Assembly (NCBI GenBank): GCA_011390385.1
Contig: JAABSN010000102.1
Location: forward strand, 1 to 11,269
Source: Thioalkalivibrio nitratireducens
Lineage (GTDB): Bacteria > Pseudomonadota > Gammaproteobacteria > Ectothiorhodospirales > Ectothiorhodospiraceae
Direction: 5' to 3'
DNA length: 11,269 nt
Part shown: in pieces, positions 1 to 6,770 of the stretch
Layout: each line of letters starts with the position of its first letter
Position numbering within the stretch: position 1 is the stretch's first letter
The notes under the pieces: generated by a model
Told to the model about the DNA's origin: nothing
Databases searched by the model: none
What the model saw: only the letters and a program-made list of their open reading frames with translations
Program-made: the position numbers and the translations under genes

Positions 1-921
1 CGAAGTCTTCCAGAGTTCCAGGTTGGCGATGTGCGGCGTGACCACGAAGTCGTAGCCGGCACGCTCGTGCAACTCGAACCAGAAGTTCTCGATCACACGG
101 CGGATGCGGGCGCCCTTCGGATGCCAGAAGACCAGCCCGCCGCCGGCATCCTCCTGAATGGAGAACAGGTCGAGTTCCGTGCCGATGCGGCGATGATCCC
201 GTCGCTCGGCCTCGCGCAGCTGCTCCAGGTAGGCGTTGAGCTGTTCCTTGTTCGGCCAGGCCGTGCCGTAGATGCGCTGGAGCATCTCGTTGTCGGAATC
301 GCCCCGCCAGTACGCCCCGGCCACCTTGGTCAGTTTGAAGGCCCTGATGCGCCCGGTCGACGGGATGTGCGGACCGCGGCACAGGTCGACGAACTCGCCC
401 TGGCGGTACAACGAGATCTCCTGACCTTCGGGAATGCTGGCGATGATCTCGGCCTTGTATTCCTCGCCCATGTCGCGGAAGTACTCGACTGCCTCGTCGC
501 GCTCCATCACCGAACGCTCGACCGGCAGGTCGGCCTTGGCCAGTTCCCGCATCCGCTGCTCGATTCTTTCGAGATCGTCCGGTGTGAAGGCACGCTCGAA
601 GGCGAAGTCGTAATAGAACCCGTTTTCGATCACCGGCCCGATGGTCACCTGCGCCGTCGGAAACAATTCCTTCACCGCCTGTGCCAGCAGGTGAGCCGTC
701 GAGTGACGGATGATCTCCACGCCCTCGGCATCACGGTCGGTCACGATCGCGAGATCGGTGTCTTCAGTAATCTCGTGGCGCACGTCGACCAGTCGGCCGT
801 CGACCTTGCCGGCGAGCGCAGCCTTGGCGAGACCGGGGCCGATGTCGCGGGCAACATCGAGCACGGACACAGGCGCGTCGAATTGACGGCGGCTGCCATC
901 GGGAAGTGAAACAGAGGGCAT
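1..921 (-). CDS. thrS: Threonine--tRNA ligase, N-terminal 307 residues (cut by window edge)
   Basis: Class II aminoacyl-tRNA synthetase that charges tRNA-Thr in the cytoplasm and edits Ser-tRNA-Thr. Reading the minus strand from the ATG at 921 gives 307 open codons to the window edge; a full-length ThrS is about 640 residues, so the rest lies outside. The order matches the family: a TGS domain at about residues 1-61, then the editing domain with HSTAH (H73, H77) and CRGPH (C181, H185), the classic editing-site His/Cys set. The catalytic core begins at about 245-307 ([20 protein letters not shown], then HPKGARIRR). The start is supported by AAGGAG about 7 nt upstream. The gene follows the FAD-oxidoreductase fusion gene on the same strand after 127 nt and probably has its own promoter. 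Identification is firm; only the truncation is imposed by the window. Confidence 0.96.
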   Translation of the reverse strand, partial: MPSVSLPDGSRRQFDAPVSVLDVARDIGPGLAKAALAGKVDGRLVDVRHEITEDTDLAIVTDRDAEGVEIIRHSTAHLLAQAVKELFPTAQVTIGPVIENGFYYDFAFERAFTPDDLERIEQRMRELAKADLPVERSVMERDEAVEYFRDMGEEYKAEIIASIPEGQEISLYRQGEFVDLCRGPHIPSTGRIRAFKLTKVAGAYWRGDSDNEMLQRIYGTAWPNKEQLNAYLEQLREAERRDHRRIGTELDLFSIQEDAGGGLVFWHPKGARIRRVIENFWFELHERAGYDFVVTPHIANLELWKTS

Positions 922-980
922 TCGAATACTCCTTCGCCGACCTGTACGCGGGGTCGAGCAACCAATGAAAACGGCCGCGC

Positions 981-1009
981 ATGATACCACACCCCCATGG
1001 AAGTGACCT
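981..1009 (-). promoter_or_regulatory. Probable sigma-70 promoter for thrS
   Basis: On the minus strand a TATCAT -10 box (981-986) is preceded by TGG, giving an extended TGnTATCAT element. A weak -35 AGGTCA (1004-1009) lies 17 nt upstream. Transcription would start near 974, leaving a leader of about 53 nt before the thrS ATG at 921. I saw no obvious anticodon-like operator of the E. coli thrS type in that short leader. The -10 match is good and the -35 match is only 3 of 6. Confidence 0.45.
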
Positions 1010-1048
1010 GTTTGCGCTCCCGAGCGCGCCTTCTCGGCCAGGGACCGT

Positions 1049-3202
1049 TTACGGGGTGCCGAGTCGCCAGGCGTGGAAGCGCCGCAACCAGCGGAGTACG
1101 CGCTCCGGCTTGTGGGCTTTCTTCCATTCGCCGGCCGCGTATTTGTTCGCTTCGGCCATGGTCGGGTAGGTATGGATGGTGCCGAGGATTCGATTCAGGC
1201 CCAGGCCCGTCTTCATCGCCAGCACAAACTCCGCAAGCAGGTCTCCGGCATGTGCCCCGGCGATGGTGACACCGAGAATGCGGTCCTTGCCCGGCGGGGT
1301 CAGGACCTTGACCAGACCGTGGGCTTCGCTGTCCGCGATCGCGCGGTCCAGGTCATCGATGCCGTAGGTCGTCACCTCGTAGGCAATACCCTTGGCCTTG
1401 GCCTCCTGCTCGCTGAGTCCGACCCGGGCGATCTCGGGATCCGTGAAAGTGGCCCAGGGAATCACCGAATAGTCGACTCGGAAGCGCCGGAAGATCCCGA
1501 ACAGCGCGTTGACCGACGCGAACCAGGCCATGTGCGCGGCAACATGGGTGAATTGGTACTTTCCGGCCGCATCGCCGCAGGCGTAGATATTCGGATAGTT
1601 CGTCTCCAGGAACTCGTTGACCTCGATCGTGCGCGCGGTCCGGATGCCCACGTCGTCGAGTCCCATGCCCTTGAGCCGTGCGGCCCGGCCGACACAGACC
1701 AGGATTTCATCGAAGGATATGACCTCCTCGGTACCGTCGATCGCGGCAGCCACCAGCCGCTTCTCACCGTCGACGATCTCGACCCGGCGGGCCTCGCGAC
1801 CCAATCGGAGATCCACGCCCTCCTCCTCGAAGCGTGCCATCAGCATGCGGGAAAACTCCGGGTCCTCGCGCGGCAGCAGTCGCGGGTTACGGCCGACCTG
1901 AATGACCTGCGCACCGAGACGCTGGAAAGTCTGACTCAGTTCGCAGCCAATCGGACCGCCACCGAGCACCACCAGGCGACGCGGCAACGTCCGCAGGCCC
2001 CAGACTGTATCCGATGTCAGGAACCCGGCCTCCTCCAGCCCCGGAATCGGCGGCACGTAGGGTTCCGCACCGGTCGCCAGAACGATGGAGCGCGCGGTCA
2101 GGGTGCGGGTAACGCCTCCCGCTTCGGTGATCTCCACCGACCAGGGAGTCTTCAGGCGCGCGGCACCCTCGATCACCTCCACCCCGAGGCTCTCGTAGCG
2201 TTCCCTGGAGTCGTGGGGCGCAACTTGCGCGATCACCCGTTGCACGCGCTCCATGGCCGAGCCGAAGTCAAACTCCGCGGACGCGGACTCGACGCCATAA
2301 TCTCGTGAGCGGCGGATATCCTCGAGCAGACGTCCGGTCCGGATCAGGGCCTTCGAGGGCACGCAGCCATAGTTCAGGCAATCTCCACCCATCTTGTGAC
2401 GCTCGATCAGCGTGACCTTCGCGCGCACCGTCGCGGCGATATAGGACGACACCAGGCCCGCTGCGCCAGCACCGATCACAACCATATTCCGGTCGAATCG
2501 TGCCGGCCGTTGCCAACCCTTGTAGACACGACGACGCCGCACCCAGCCAAGCACCCGCCGCGACACCAGTGGAAAGAGCCCCAGTAGCACGAAGGAACCA
2601 ATCAGTGCCGGCGACAGGATTCCTTCGGGTCCTTCCAGCTGCCCGAGCTGAGTGCCTGCATTCACGTAGACCGCGGTACCCGCGAGCATGCCGACCTGCG
2701 ACACCCAGTAGAAGGTCCAGGCCCGGATCGGCGTCAGCGCCATCACGATATTGATCAGGAAGAACGGGAAAATGGGGACCAGGCGCAGCGCGAACAGGTA
2801 GAACGCACCTTCCCGCTCGACCCCCTTGTTGATCGTTCTCAGCTTGTCACCGTAACGGCGCTGCACCGGCTCACGGGCAATGAAACGAACGATCAGGAAT
2901 GCCAGGGTGGCGCCGATCGTTGATGCAAACGAGATCAGCACCAATCCCCACGCGAGTCCGAATACCGCGCCACCGGCAAGCGTCATGATCGTCGCGCCGG
3001 GCAGCGAGAGGCCGGTCACCACGACGTAGACGGTAAAGAACAGGACCGTCGCCAGAATCGGCCGGGCGTCGCGGAACGCCTCGATTTCCCCCTGTGCCGC
3101 CTTCAGGGTCTCGAAGTCGAGGAAACGACCCAGATCGAAAACAAAGAAAACCAGCACCGCAAGGGCGACGGCCGCGAGGAGGATCCAACGTGTACGGTTC
3201 AT
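1049..3202 (-). CDS. Fused TVP38/TMEM64 (VTT) membrane protein and FAD-dependent pyridine nucleotide-disulfide oxidoreductase
   Basis: A 717-residue two-part protein. Residues 1 to about 215 form a hydrophobic VTT/TVP38-TMEM64 domain. It has transmembrane stretches near 5-22, 48-68, 70-105, 133-155, 160-180 and 198-213, and family-like segments around [14 protein letters not shown] and FPFFLINIV. An Arg-rich linker (215-233) leads into a complete flavoprotein disulfide reductase: FAD-binding GAGAAGL (244-250), redox-active CLNYGC (C275, C280), NAD(P)-binding GGGPIG (414-419), second FAD motif ACGDAAG (541-547), and a dimerisation domain with the catalytic dyad in HTYPTMAE (H677, E684). It is therefore expected to be an active membrane-tethered NAD(P)H-dependent reductase, related to dihydrolipoyl dehydrogenase and mercuric reductase. 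The mercury-specific N-terminal HMA domain and C-terminal vicinal Cys pair of MerA are absent, so the substrate is unknown. An AAGAGG Shine-Dalgarno element precedes the ATG at 3202. It diverges from the DUF3047-arsS genes. Confidence 0.9.
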   Translation of the reverse strand: MNRTRWILLAAVALAVLVFFVFDLGRFLDFETLKAAQGEIEAFRDARPILATVLFFTVYVVVTGLSLPGATIMTLAGGAVFGLAWGLVLISFASTIGATLAFLIVRFIAREPVQRRYGDKLRTINKGVEREGAFYLFALRLVPIFPFFLINIVMALTPIRAWTFYWVSQVGMLAGTAVYVNAGTQLGQLEGPEGILSPALIGSFVLLGLFPLVSRRVLGWVRRRRVYKGWQRPARFDRNMVVIGAGAAGLVSSYIAATVRAKVTLIERHKMGGDCLNYGCVPSKALIRTGRLLEDIRRSRDYGVESASAEFDFGSAMERVQRVIAQVAPHDSRERYESLGVEVIEGAARLKTPWSVEITEAGGVTRTLTARSIVLATGAEPYVPPIPGLEEAGFLTSDTVWGLRTLPRRLVVLGGGPIGCELSQTFQRLGAQVIQVGRNPRLLPREDPEFSRMLMARFEEEGVDLRLGREARRVEIVDGEKRLVAAAIDGTEEVISFDEILVCVGRAARLKGMGLDDVGIRTARTIEVNEFLETNYPNIYACGDAAGKYQFTHVAAHMAWFASVNALFGIFRRFRVDYSVIPWATFTDPEIARVGLSEQEAKAKGIAYEVTTYGIDDLDRAIADSEAHGLVKVLTPPGKDRILGVTIAGAHAGDLLAEFVLAMKTGLGLNRILGTIHTYPTMAEANKYAAGEWKKAHKPERVLRWLRRFHAWRLGTP

Positions 3203-3425
3203 ACGCCCTCTTCAAGTGATGGTGCGCGTGTCGCCGGCCCATGCTGCGAGCCGATGAGGTCTGCACAGCAACGGTCTCTGCCACTGGCCCCGTTGAGTTC
3301 TCCTGAGCATATAGAAGGACCCAGCCGAGGCCTATTTCGGTTTTCACTGATCCTGCGGGGCTCAGCAGCCGGGTAGCATGGGGTCCAATCCGTTCAAGCC
3401 GACTCGTAACTGGAGAAACCAACAC
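3203..3425. promoter_or_regulatory. Divergent intergenic control region between the fusion reductase and the DUF3047-arsS genes
   Basis: A 223-bp stretch with no convincing coding content separates the two divergent genes and must contain both promoters. A TATATG/CATATA element near 3306-3313 could serve as a -10 on either strand, but no good -35 partner sits at 16-18 nt, so I do not place a promoter. I see no clear ArsR- or MerR-type dyad operator by eye. Confidence 0.4.
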
Positions 3426-3443
3426 ATGGTGAGCCATGCGTAA
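3426..3443 (+). other. Five-codon upstream ORF (MVSHA) overlapping the start of the DUF3047 gene
   Basis: ATG GTG AGC CAT GCG TAA is read from 3426. A GGAGA Shine-Dalgarno element at 3412-3416 is 9 nt before this ATG, which is optimal, and 19 nt before the next ATG at 3436, which is too far. The stop codon overlaps the first codons of the DUF3047 ORF in another frame (ATGCGTAA), an arrangement typical of translational coupling or a leader peptide. It could equally be chance, with the main gene simply having a poorly spaced Shine-Dalgarno. Confidence 0.3.
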
Positions 3444-4182
3444 AGCGCAATGTCGATGGAGCACAACCCGACTGGGCGAAGACCCGCGTCCGCACAAGGT
3501 CCGAAACCCCGATGGGTCGCGTGCGCACCTGGCCACGAACACGAGCCACCGAGCCATCGGTGCAGCCATCGTGGGCTTGCTCAGCCTGGGGCCAATTGGC
3601 GCAACAAGCGGACCCGCCTTCGCGCCCCAGGACATCGTGCACTGGGCACCACACGCCTTCGCCGGCACGACCGAGTACCAGTTGGTCGAAGTGGATGGCC
3701 GCCAGGCCGTGGAGGCGAACTGTACCGATGGCACTGCTTCGGGCCTGTTCTACCGTGAGGATATCGATCTGACGCAGACACCCATTGTGGAGTGGGAATG
3801 GCGGGTCGACGACACGCTTACCGGGATCGACGAGACCAGCCGGGACGGCGACGACTACCCCGCCAGACTCTATCTGGTCGACGAAGCACAAATCCTGCGC
3901 TGGCGCACGCGCGCGCTGAACTATGTCTGGGCCAGCACTTCGGAACCCGGCAGCGACTGGCCCAATGCCTTCGCCGACCAAGCGCGGATGATTGCCGTGG
4001 CGGGTGCGGAAGACGCTGGCCAGGGCTGGCGCACGGAGCGGCGCCACGTGCTGGAAGATTTCCGCCGCCATCACGACCGCGAACCAGACAGGATCAACGC
4101 GGTCGCAGTGATGACCGACTGCGACAACACCGGGCAGCAAACCCGTGCCTGGTACGGCAATATCCGCTTTCTGGCCGAATGA
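3436..4182 (+). CDS. DUF3047 family exported protein
   Basis: A 248-residue protein recognised as DUF3047 by its C-terminal pattern: VEWEWRVDD (118-126), DGDDYPARLYLV (137-148), ALNYVW (160-165), then a stretch ending AVAVMTDCDNTG (222-233) and AWYGNIRF (238-245). The family's biochemical role is not established. A hydrophobic segment at 41-57 followed by AFA (61-63) looks like a Sec signal peptide cleaved before PQD, so the protein is probably periplasmic. No other in-frame ATG lies closer to that segment, so the n-region is about 40 residues, unusually long and basic. The true start may be a rarer codon, or the long leader is real. The Shine-Dalgarno at 3412 is too distant from this ATG and fits the mini-ORF at 3426 better. 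The next gene, the ArsS-like gene, starts 42 nt downstream on the same strand, suggesting an operon. Confidence 0.8.
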   Translation: MRKAQCRWSTTRLGEDPRPHKVRNPDGSRAHLATNTSHRAIGAAIVGLLSLGPIGATSGPAFAPQDIVHWAPHAFAGTTEYQLVEVDGRQAVEANCTDGTASGLFYREDIDLTQTPIVEWEWRVDDTLTGIDETSRDGDDYPARLYLVDEAQILRWRTRALNYVWASTSEPGSDWPNAFADQARMIAVAGAEDAGQGWRTERRHVLEDFRRHHDREPDRINAVAVMTDCDNTGQQTRAWYGNIRFLAE

Positions 4183-4224
4183 AACAGCACCTCCCCCCGA
4201 GCCGCTGAAAGGACGAATGGCACC

Positions 4225-5187
4225 ATGGCACAGACCGAAACGATGCGCCTTCTCGACGACTTCCCGCTTATCCAGCGTGGGCGTCTCACCACCTTGCAGG
4301 CCAATCTGGGTTACGTCTGCAATCAGACCTGTTTTCATTGCCACGTCAACGCGGGCCCGAACCGCAAGGAAGTCATGCAGCGCGGCACCATGGAGGACAT
4401 CCTCGCCTTTCTCGAGCTCGCCACCGTCGAGACACTCGACCTGACCGGTGGCGCCCCCGAACTGAACCCTTGTTTCCGAGACCTGGTGGCAGAGGCCCGT
4501 GCGCTGGGGGTCAAGGTGCTGGACCGCTGCAACCTCACGATTCTGTCGCAACCCGGTCAAGAGGACCTCGCAAAGTTCCTGGCGGCGCACCATGTCGGTG
4601 TCGTCGCGTCGCTGCCCTGCTATCTGGAACAAAACGTCGACGCCCAACGCGGTGACGGAGTGTTTGAGGCAAGCCTCGAGGGCCTGCGTCAACTGAACGC
4701 ACTTGGTTATGGCGAGCCAGGCTCGGGTCTCGAACTGAACCTTGTCTACAACCCGCAGGGACCGCAACTTCCGCCACCGCAGGCCGCCCTGGAGGCCGCC
4801 TATCATGAGTACCTGAAGAAACACTACGGCATCGTTTTCAACGGCCTGTACACAATCGCCAACATGCCGATCAACCGTTTCGCCAGGTCCCTGACCCGGA
4901 AGGGGGAGTACGACGGCTACATGCAGACACTCAAGCTCGCCCACCAGGACGCGAATCTCGAACAGGTCATGTGCCGCTCGACGATCTCCGTCGACTGGAA
5001 AGGATTTCTTTACGATTGCGATTTCAACCAGATGCTGCATATCCCTCTCGCGGCCACCGGACGCCCACGTACACATATCCGCGACCTCGACCCACGAACG
5101 CTCATGTCCGGCGAGATTGCAGTGGCCGATCACTGCTACGGCTGCACCGCCGGACAGGGTTCCAGTTGCGGCGGAGCCCTCGGCTGA
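4225..5187 (+). CDS. arsS: Radical SAM protein, ArsS (arsenosugar biosynthesis) family
   Basis: A 320-residue radical SAM enzyme. The cluster-binding CNQTCFHC motif (C32, C36, C39) sits in a segment reading on to HVNAGP, followed by the LDLTGGAPELNP stretch (71-82) typical of this family. The C-terminal Cys-rich domain (DUF3641 type) holds C250, C265 and HCYGCTAGQGSSCGG (303-317; C304, C307, C315), probably binding auxiliary iron-sulfur clusters. ArsS is known to transfer a 5'-deoxyadenosyl group to dimethylated arsenic supplied by ArsM, on the way to arsenosugars. No ArsM gene is in the window, so arsenic chemistry here is inferred from the family alone. Some relatives are selenoproteins, but this one uses Cys throughout and has no in-frame TGA before the final stop. 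The start at 4225 has AAGGA at about 12 nt; a nearer ATG at 4217 is out of frame. It lies 42 nt after the DUF3047 gene. Confidence 0.87.
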   Translation: MAQTETMRLLDDFPLIQRGRLTTLQANLGYVCNQTCFHCHVNAGPNRKEVMQRGTMEDILAFLELATVETLDLTGGAPELNPCFRDLVAEARALGVKVLDRCNLTILSQPGQEDLAKFLAAHHVGVVASLPCYLEQNVDAQRGDGVFEASLEGLRQLNALGYGEPGSGLELNLVYNPQGPQLPPPQAALEAAYHEYLKKHYGIVFNGLYTIANMPINRFARSLTRKGEYDGYMQTLKLAHQDANLEQVMCRSTISVDWKGFLYDCDFNQMLHIPLAATGRPRTHIRDLDPRTLMSGEIAVADHCYGCTAGQGSSCGGALG

Positions 5188-5301
5188 CGACGAACCGCGA
5201 GGCCGCTGGCTGGTGTGCGCGAAGTCTGCGAACCTCACCTCGAGCACCACGGCCTGGGGTCGGGGGGGAATTCTTCTGGCGCTTGCGGCTCTAACCCGAG
5301 C

Positions 5302-5793
5302 ATGAAGCAACTCATCGAACTACTCCGCCGTAGCCTGCGGAACGACGCCGGCGAATGGGCCGGAACGTCGCTCGGCAACACGCCCATGGACGAGCAGGAC
5401 ATCCATCGCGCGACCGCTGCCCTGCTTTTCGAGGTCAGCCGGGCGGATTTTCATATCCATGACGACGAACTGATCACCATTCGCGATCGCCTCGCAGCGG
5501 GCTTCGATCTGGACTCCGGGGAACTCGACCAACTCGTGCAACTCGCCCGACATGAAAGCGACGAATTATTATCGCTTCACCCCTTCGTGCGCGTGATCAA
5601 CGCCCGGGCGACGGCTGAGGACAAGCGGCGAATCCTGCTCGATCTCTGGCACGTCGCATATGCCGACGGCCACTTGAACCCGCGACAGGAGGCCACCGTG
5701 CGCCAGATCGCGGACCTTCTCCATGTACCTCATGCGGTCTACGTAAGGACGAAGATAGAGGTGGAACCCAGCGGTGGCTCCCACCGCTCCTGA
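5302..5793 (+). CDS. TerB-family (tellurite resistance TerB / DjlA N-terminal fold) protein
   Basis: A 163-residue, mainly helical, soluble protein with no signal peptide or membrane segment. It carries the two acidic half-sites of the TerB fold: a first repeat around residues 44-56 (RADFHIHDDE, with D49, D54, D55, E56) and a second at 120-130 (YADGHLNPRQE, with D122 and E130). Such sites bind metal ions in TerB proteins; the cellular role of stand-alone members is unclear. The ATG at 5302 was chosen because upstream in-frame residues (from a GTG at 5215) look non-homologous and low-complexity. No Shine-Dalgarno is visible before 5302. A TCTAAC element 6 nt upstream could be a -10 giving a leaderless message. 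It follows arsS by 114 nt, so co-transcription is possible but not shown. Confidence 0.75.
   Translation: MKQLIELLRRSLRNDAGEWAGTSLGNTPMDEQDIHRATAALLFEVSRADFHIHDDELITIRDRLAAGFDLDSGELDQLVQLARHESDELLSLHPFVRVINARATAEDKRRILLDLWHVAYADGHLNPRQEATVRQIADLLHVPHAVYVRTKIEVEPSGGSHRS
5770..5788 (+). terminator. Stem-loop over the 3' end of the TerB gene, no U-tract
   Basis: AGCGGTGG (5770-5777) and CCACCGCT (5781-5788) form a perfect 8-bp stem with a 3-nt loop, just before the TGA at 5791. No T-run follows, so it may stabilise the 3' end or assist termination rather than act as a classical intrinsic terminator. It lies inside coding sequence and could be incidental. Confidence 0.3.
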
Positions 5794-6179
5794 TTCCGGC
5801 CTTTATCCCAGGCATTCGCTTTATAGGGCCCGGAGCTGTATCGTCCAGAGGCAAGCATGAACATGAACCATTCAGGCAACCGGTCGCCCGCGTTCCCTTG
5901 TTTGGTTAAATTCCTGAATGCAAAGCTGAAATTAAGAAATTTCCGTCTTCTTCCCACATTCTGGTTCGTTTTTTTCGAAATGTCGCTTGCATTCGCCCTG
6001 CCAGTCTCGTAAGCTTGCCACATATTAGTTATTTCTAATGGACCGGTCAGACGCCTGAGTCGTTCGAAAGGCAATCCGATCGAGTGATACAGGCTTCAAT
6101 CGCAGCGTCCGACCCTTGGCACTGCCCGTTATCGGAAGAAATACAAGGGCCTTCAACTCTAACCTCAAGGACTTTAACA
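5794..6179 (+). promoter_or_regulatory. AT-rich leader/control region of the sulfur-globule-like gene
   Basis: This 386-bp stretch has no credible gene. From about 5895 to 6040 it is clearly richer in A and T than its surroundings. It holds an inverted repeat GAAATT(AAGA)AATTTC at 5928-5943, a run of seven T at about 5970, a second dyad ATTAG(TTATTT)CTAAT at 6024-6039 and a GACCGGTC palindrome at 6041-6048. A promoter is expected here. The best sigma-70 pair I find, TTGCAT with TAAGCT at 17-nt spacing just after 5985, matches only 3 of 6 in each box, so I do not assign it. The last part carries the Shine-Dalgarno AAGGA (6167-6171). Confidence 0.45.
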
Positions 6180-6578
6180 ATGCGCAACTCCATCAAGCTT
6201 CTCGCCATTGCCGCCCTCGTCGGCGCGTTCGCCATCCCGATGACATCCAGCGCCCAGTGGGGCGGCCCGGGCTACGGTGCTCCTGGCTACGGCGGTCCCG
6301 GTTACGGTTACGGCGGTCCCGGCGCCTATGGTCCTGGCTACGGCCGTGGCATGGGTGACATGTTCGGCATGGGCGACATGTTCAGCGATTTCGACTTCTC
6401 TGCCCGCGGTCGCGGCCACGGCTACGGTTCCGGTCGCGGTGACGGCTCCGGCTACGGCTACGGCCAGCCCTACGGCTACGGCGCTCCCGGCTACGGCTAC
6501 GGTGCCCCTTACGGCGCGCCCTACGGTGCCCCGATGATGCCTCACGGCCAGCAGCCGCAGGCCGCTCCTGCCGAATAA
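6180..6578 (+). CDS. Secreted Gly/Tyr-rich protein, sulfur globule protein-like
   Basis: A 132-residue protein with a clear Sec signal peptide: basic n-region MRNSIK, hydrophobic core to about residue 20, probable cleavage SSA|QWG after residue 25. The mature chain is dominated by Gly, Tyr, Pro and Ala in GYG/GAPGYG units: block one at about 28-56 and block two at 79-118. Between them sits a Met/Asp/Phe insert ([17 protein letters not shown], 57-73) and an Arg-Gly stretch (ARGRG). This architecture resembles the periplasmic sulfur globule envelope proteins of Allochromatium-type sulfur oxidisers, which coat stored sulfur. That assignment rests on composition and layout, and another structural secreted Gly/Tyr-rich protein is possible. 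The start at 6180 has AAGGA 8 nt upstream and directly precedes the signal peptide, so the longer GTG-started frame from 6084 is rejected. The gene is monocistronic, ending at a strong terminator. Confidence 0.65.
   Translation: MRNSIKLLAIAALVGAFAIPMTSSAQWGGPGYGAPGYGGPGYGYGGPGAYGPGYGRGMGDMFGMGDMFSDFDFSARGRGHGYGSGRGDGSGYGYGQPYGYGAPGYGYGAPYGAPYGAPMMPHGQQPQAAPAE
6261..6347 (+). repeat. Degenerate GGCTAC-type coding repeats, first Gly-Tyr block
   Basis: Degenerate in-frame repeats built on GGCTACGG and GGTCCCGG encode units such as [10 protein letters not shown]. They are protein-level repeats with drifted third positions, so selection acts on the peptide rather than on recent slippage. Confidence 0.7.
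6414..6533 (+). repeat. Degenerate GGCTAC-type coding repeats, second Gly-Tyr block
   Basis: The second run of degenerate repeats encodes [13 protein letters not shown] and a triple PYGAP-like unit (residues about 109-118). It is separated from the first block by the Met/Asp/Phe insert. Confidence 0.7.
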
Positions 6579-6607
6579 GTCAGTCTGAATCTCGGCTGAA
6601 GTGAATG

Positions 6608-6636
6608 GCCCGGTCCTTTGGACCGGGCTTTTTTTT
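6608..6636 (+). terminator. Strong intrinsic terminator after the sulfur-globule-like gene
   Basis: A perfect 9-bp GC-rich stem, GCCCGGTCC (6608-6616) and GGACCGGGC (6620-6628), with a TTT loop, is followed directly by eight T (6629-6636). It lies 30 nt after the stop codon at 6578. This is the clearest regulatory element in the window and isolates this gene from the transporter downstream. Confidence 0.95.
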
Positions 6637-6702
6637 GCCCGGAATCGACCGACGAAGGAAATAGCGCTACTCGCCGTTCGGTGCCATCGAGTGGAACGGA
6701 CT

Positions 6703-6731
6703 TTCAACTGCCGGGCGCCGTCGCGTACCCT
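6703..6731 (+). promoter_or_regulatory. Possible sigma-70 promoter for the Nramp-like gene
   Basis: TTCAAC (6703-6708) and TACCCT (6726-6731) are spaced 17 nt, which would place the transcript start near 6738 and give a leader of about 33 nt. Each box matches the consensus only 3 of 6. A promoter is needed here because the preceding gene ends in a strong terminator. Confidence 0.3.
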
Positions 6732-6770
6732 CTTCCCAGCAACCGCTCTCCACACAACACGGTCACCACG

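Noticed and set aside
31..909. A 292-codon plus-strand frame over the thrS region
   Set aside because: It is the antisense shadow of thrS, which runs open on the minus strand from 921 to the window edge with all editing-site residues.
1014..1027. GCGCTC/GAGCGC inverted repeat after the fusion reductase gene
   Set aside because: The loop is only two bases and no T-tract follows on either strand, so it is not supportable as a terminator.
5134..5190. Possible selenocysteine in the Cys-rich C-terminus of ArsS
   Set aside because: Relatives include selenoproteins, but here the metal-site residues are Cys codons and the only TGA is the terminal stop at 5185-5187; no family-like sequence continues after it.
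3394..5310. A 638-codon open frame on the minus strand opposite the DUF3047 and arsS genes
   Set aside because: It is antisense to two genes with clear family motifs, its translation has no recognisable domain, and long antisense frames are common in GC-rich DNA.
6117..6131. TGGCAC resembling a sigma-54 -24 element before the sulfur-globule-like gene
   Set aside because: The required GC at the -12 position is absent: after GG and ten bases the sequence reads TA.
6084..6179. N-terminal extension of the sulfur-globule-like gene from a GTG at 6084
   Set aside because: The ATG at 6180 has an ideal AAGGA and begins a canonical signal peptide; the 32 extra residues would bury it.
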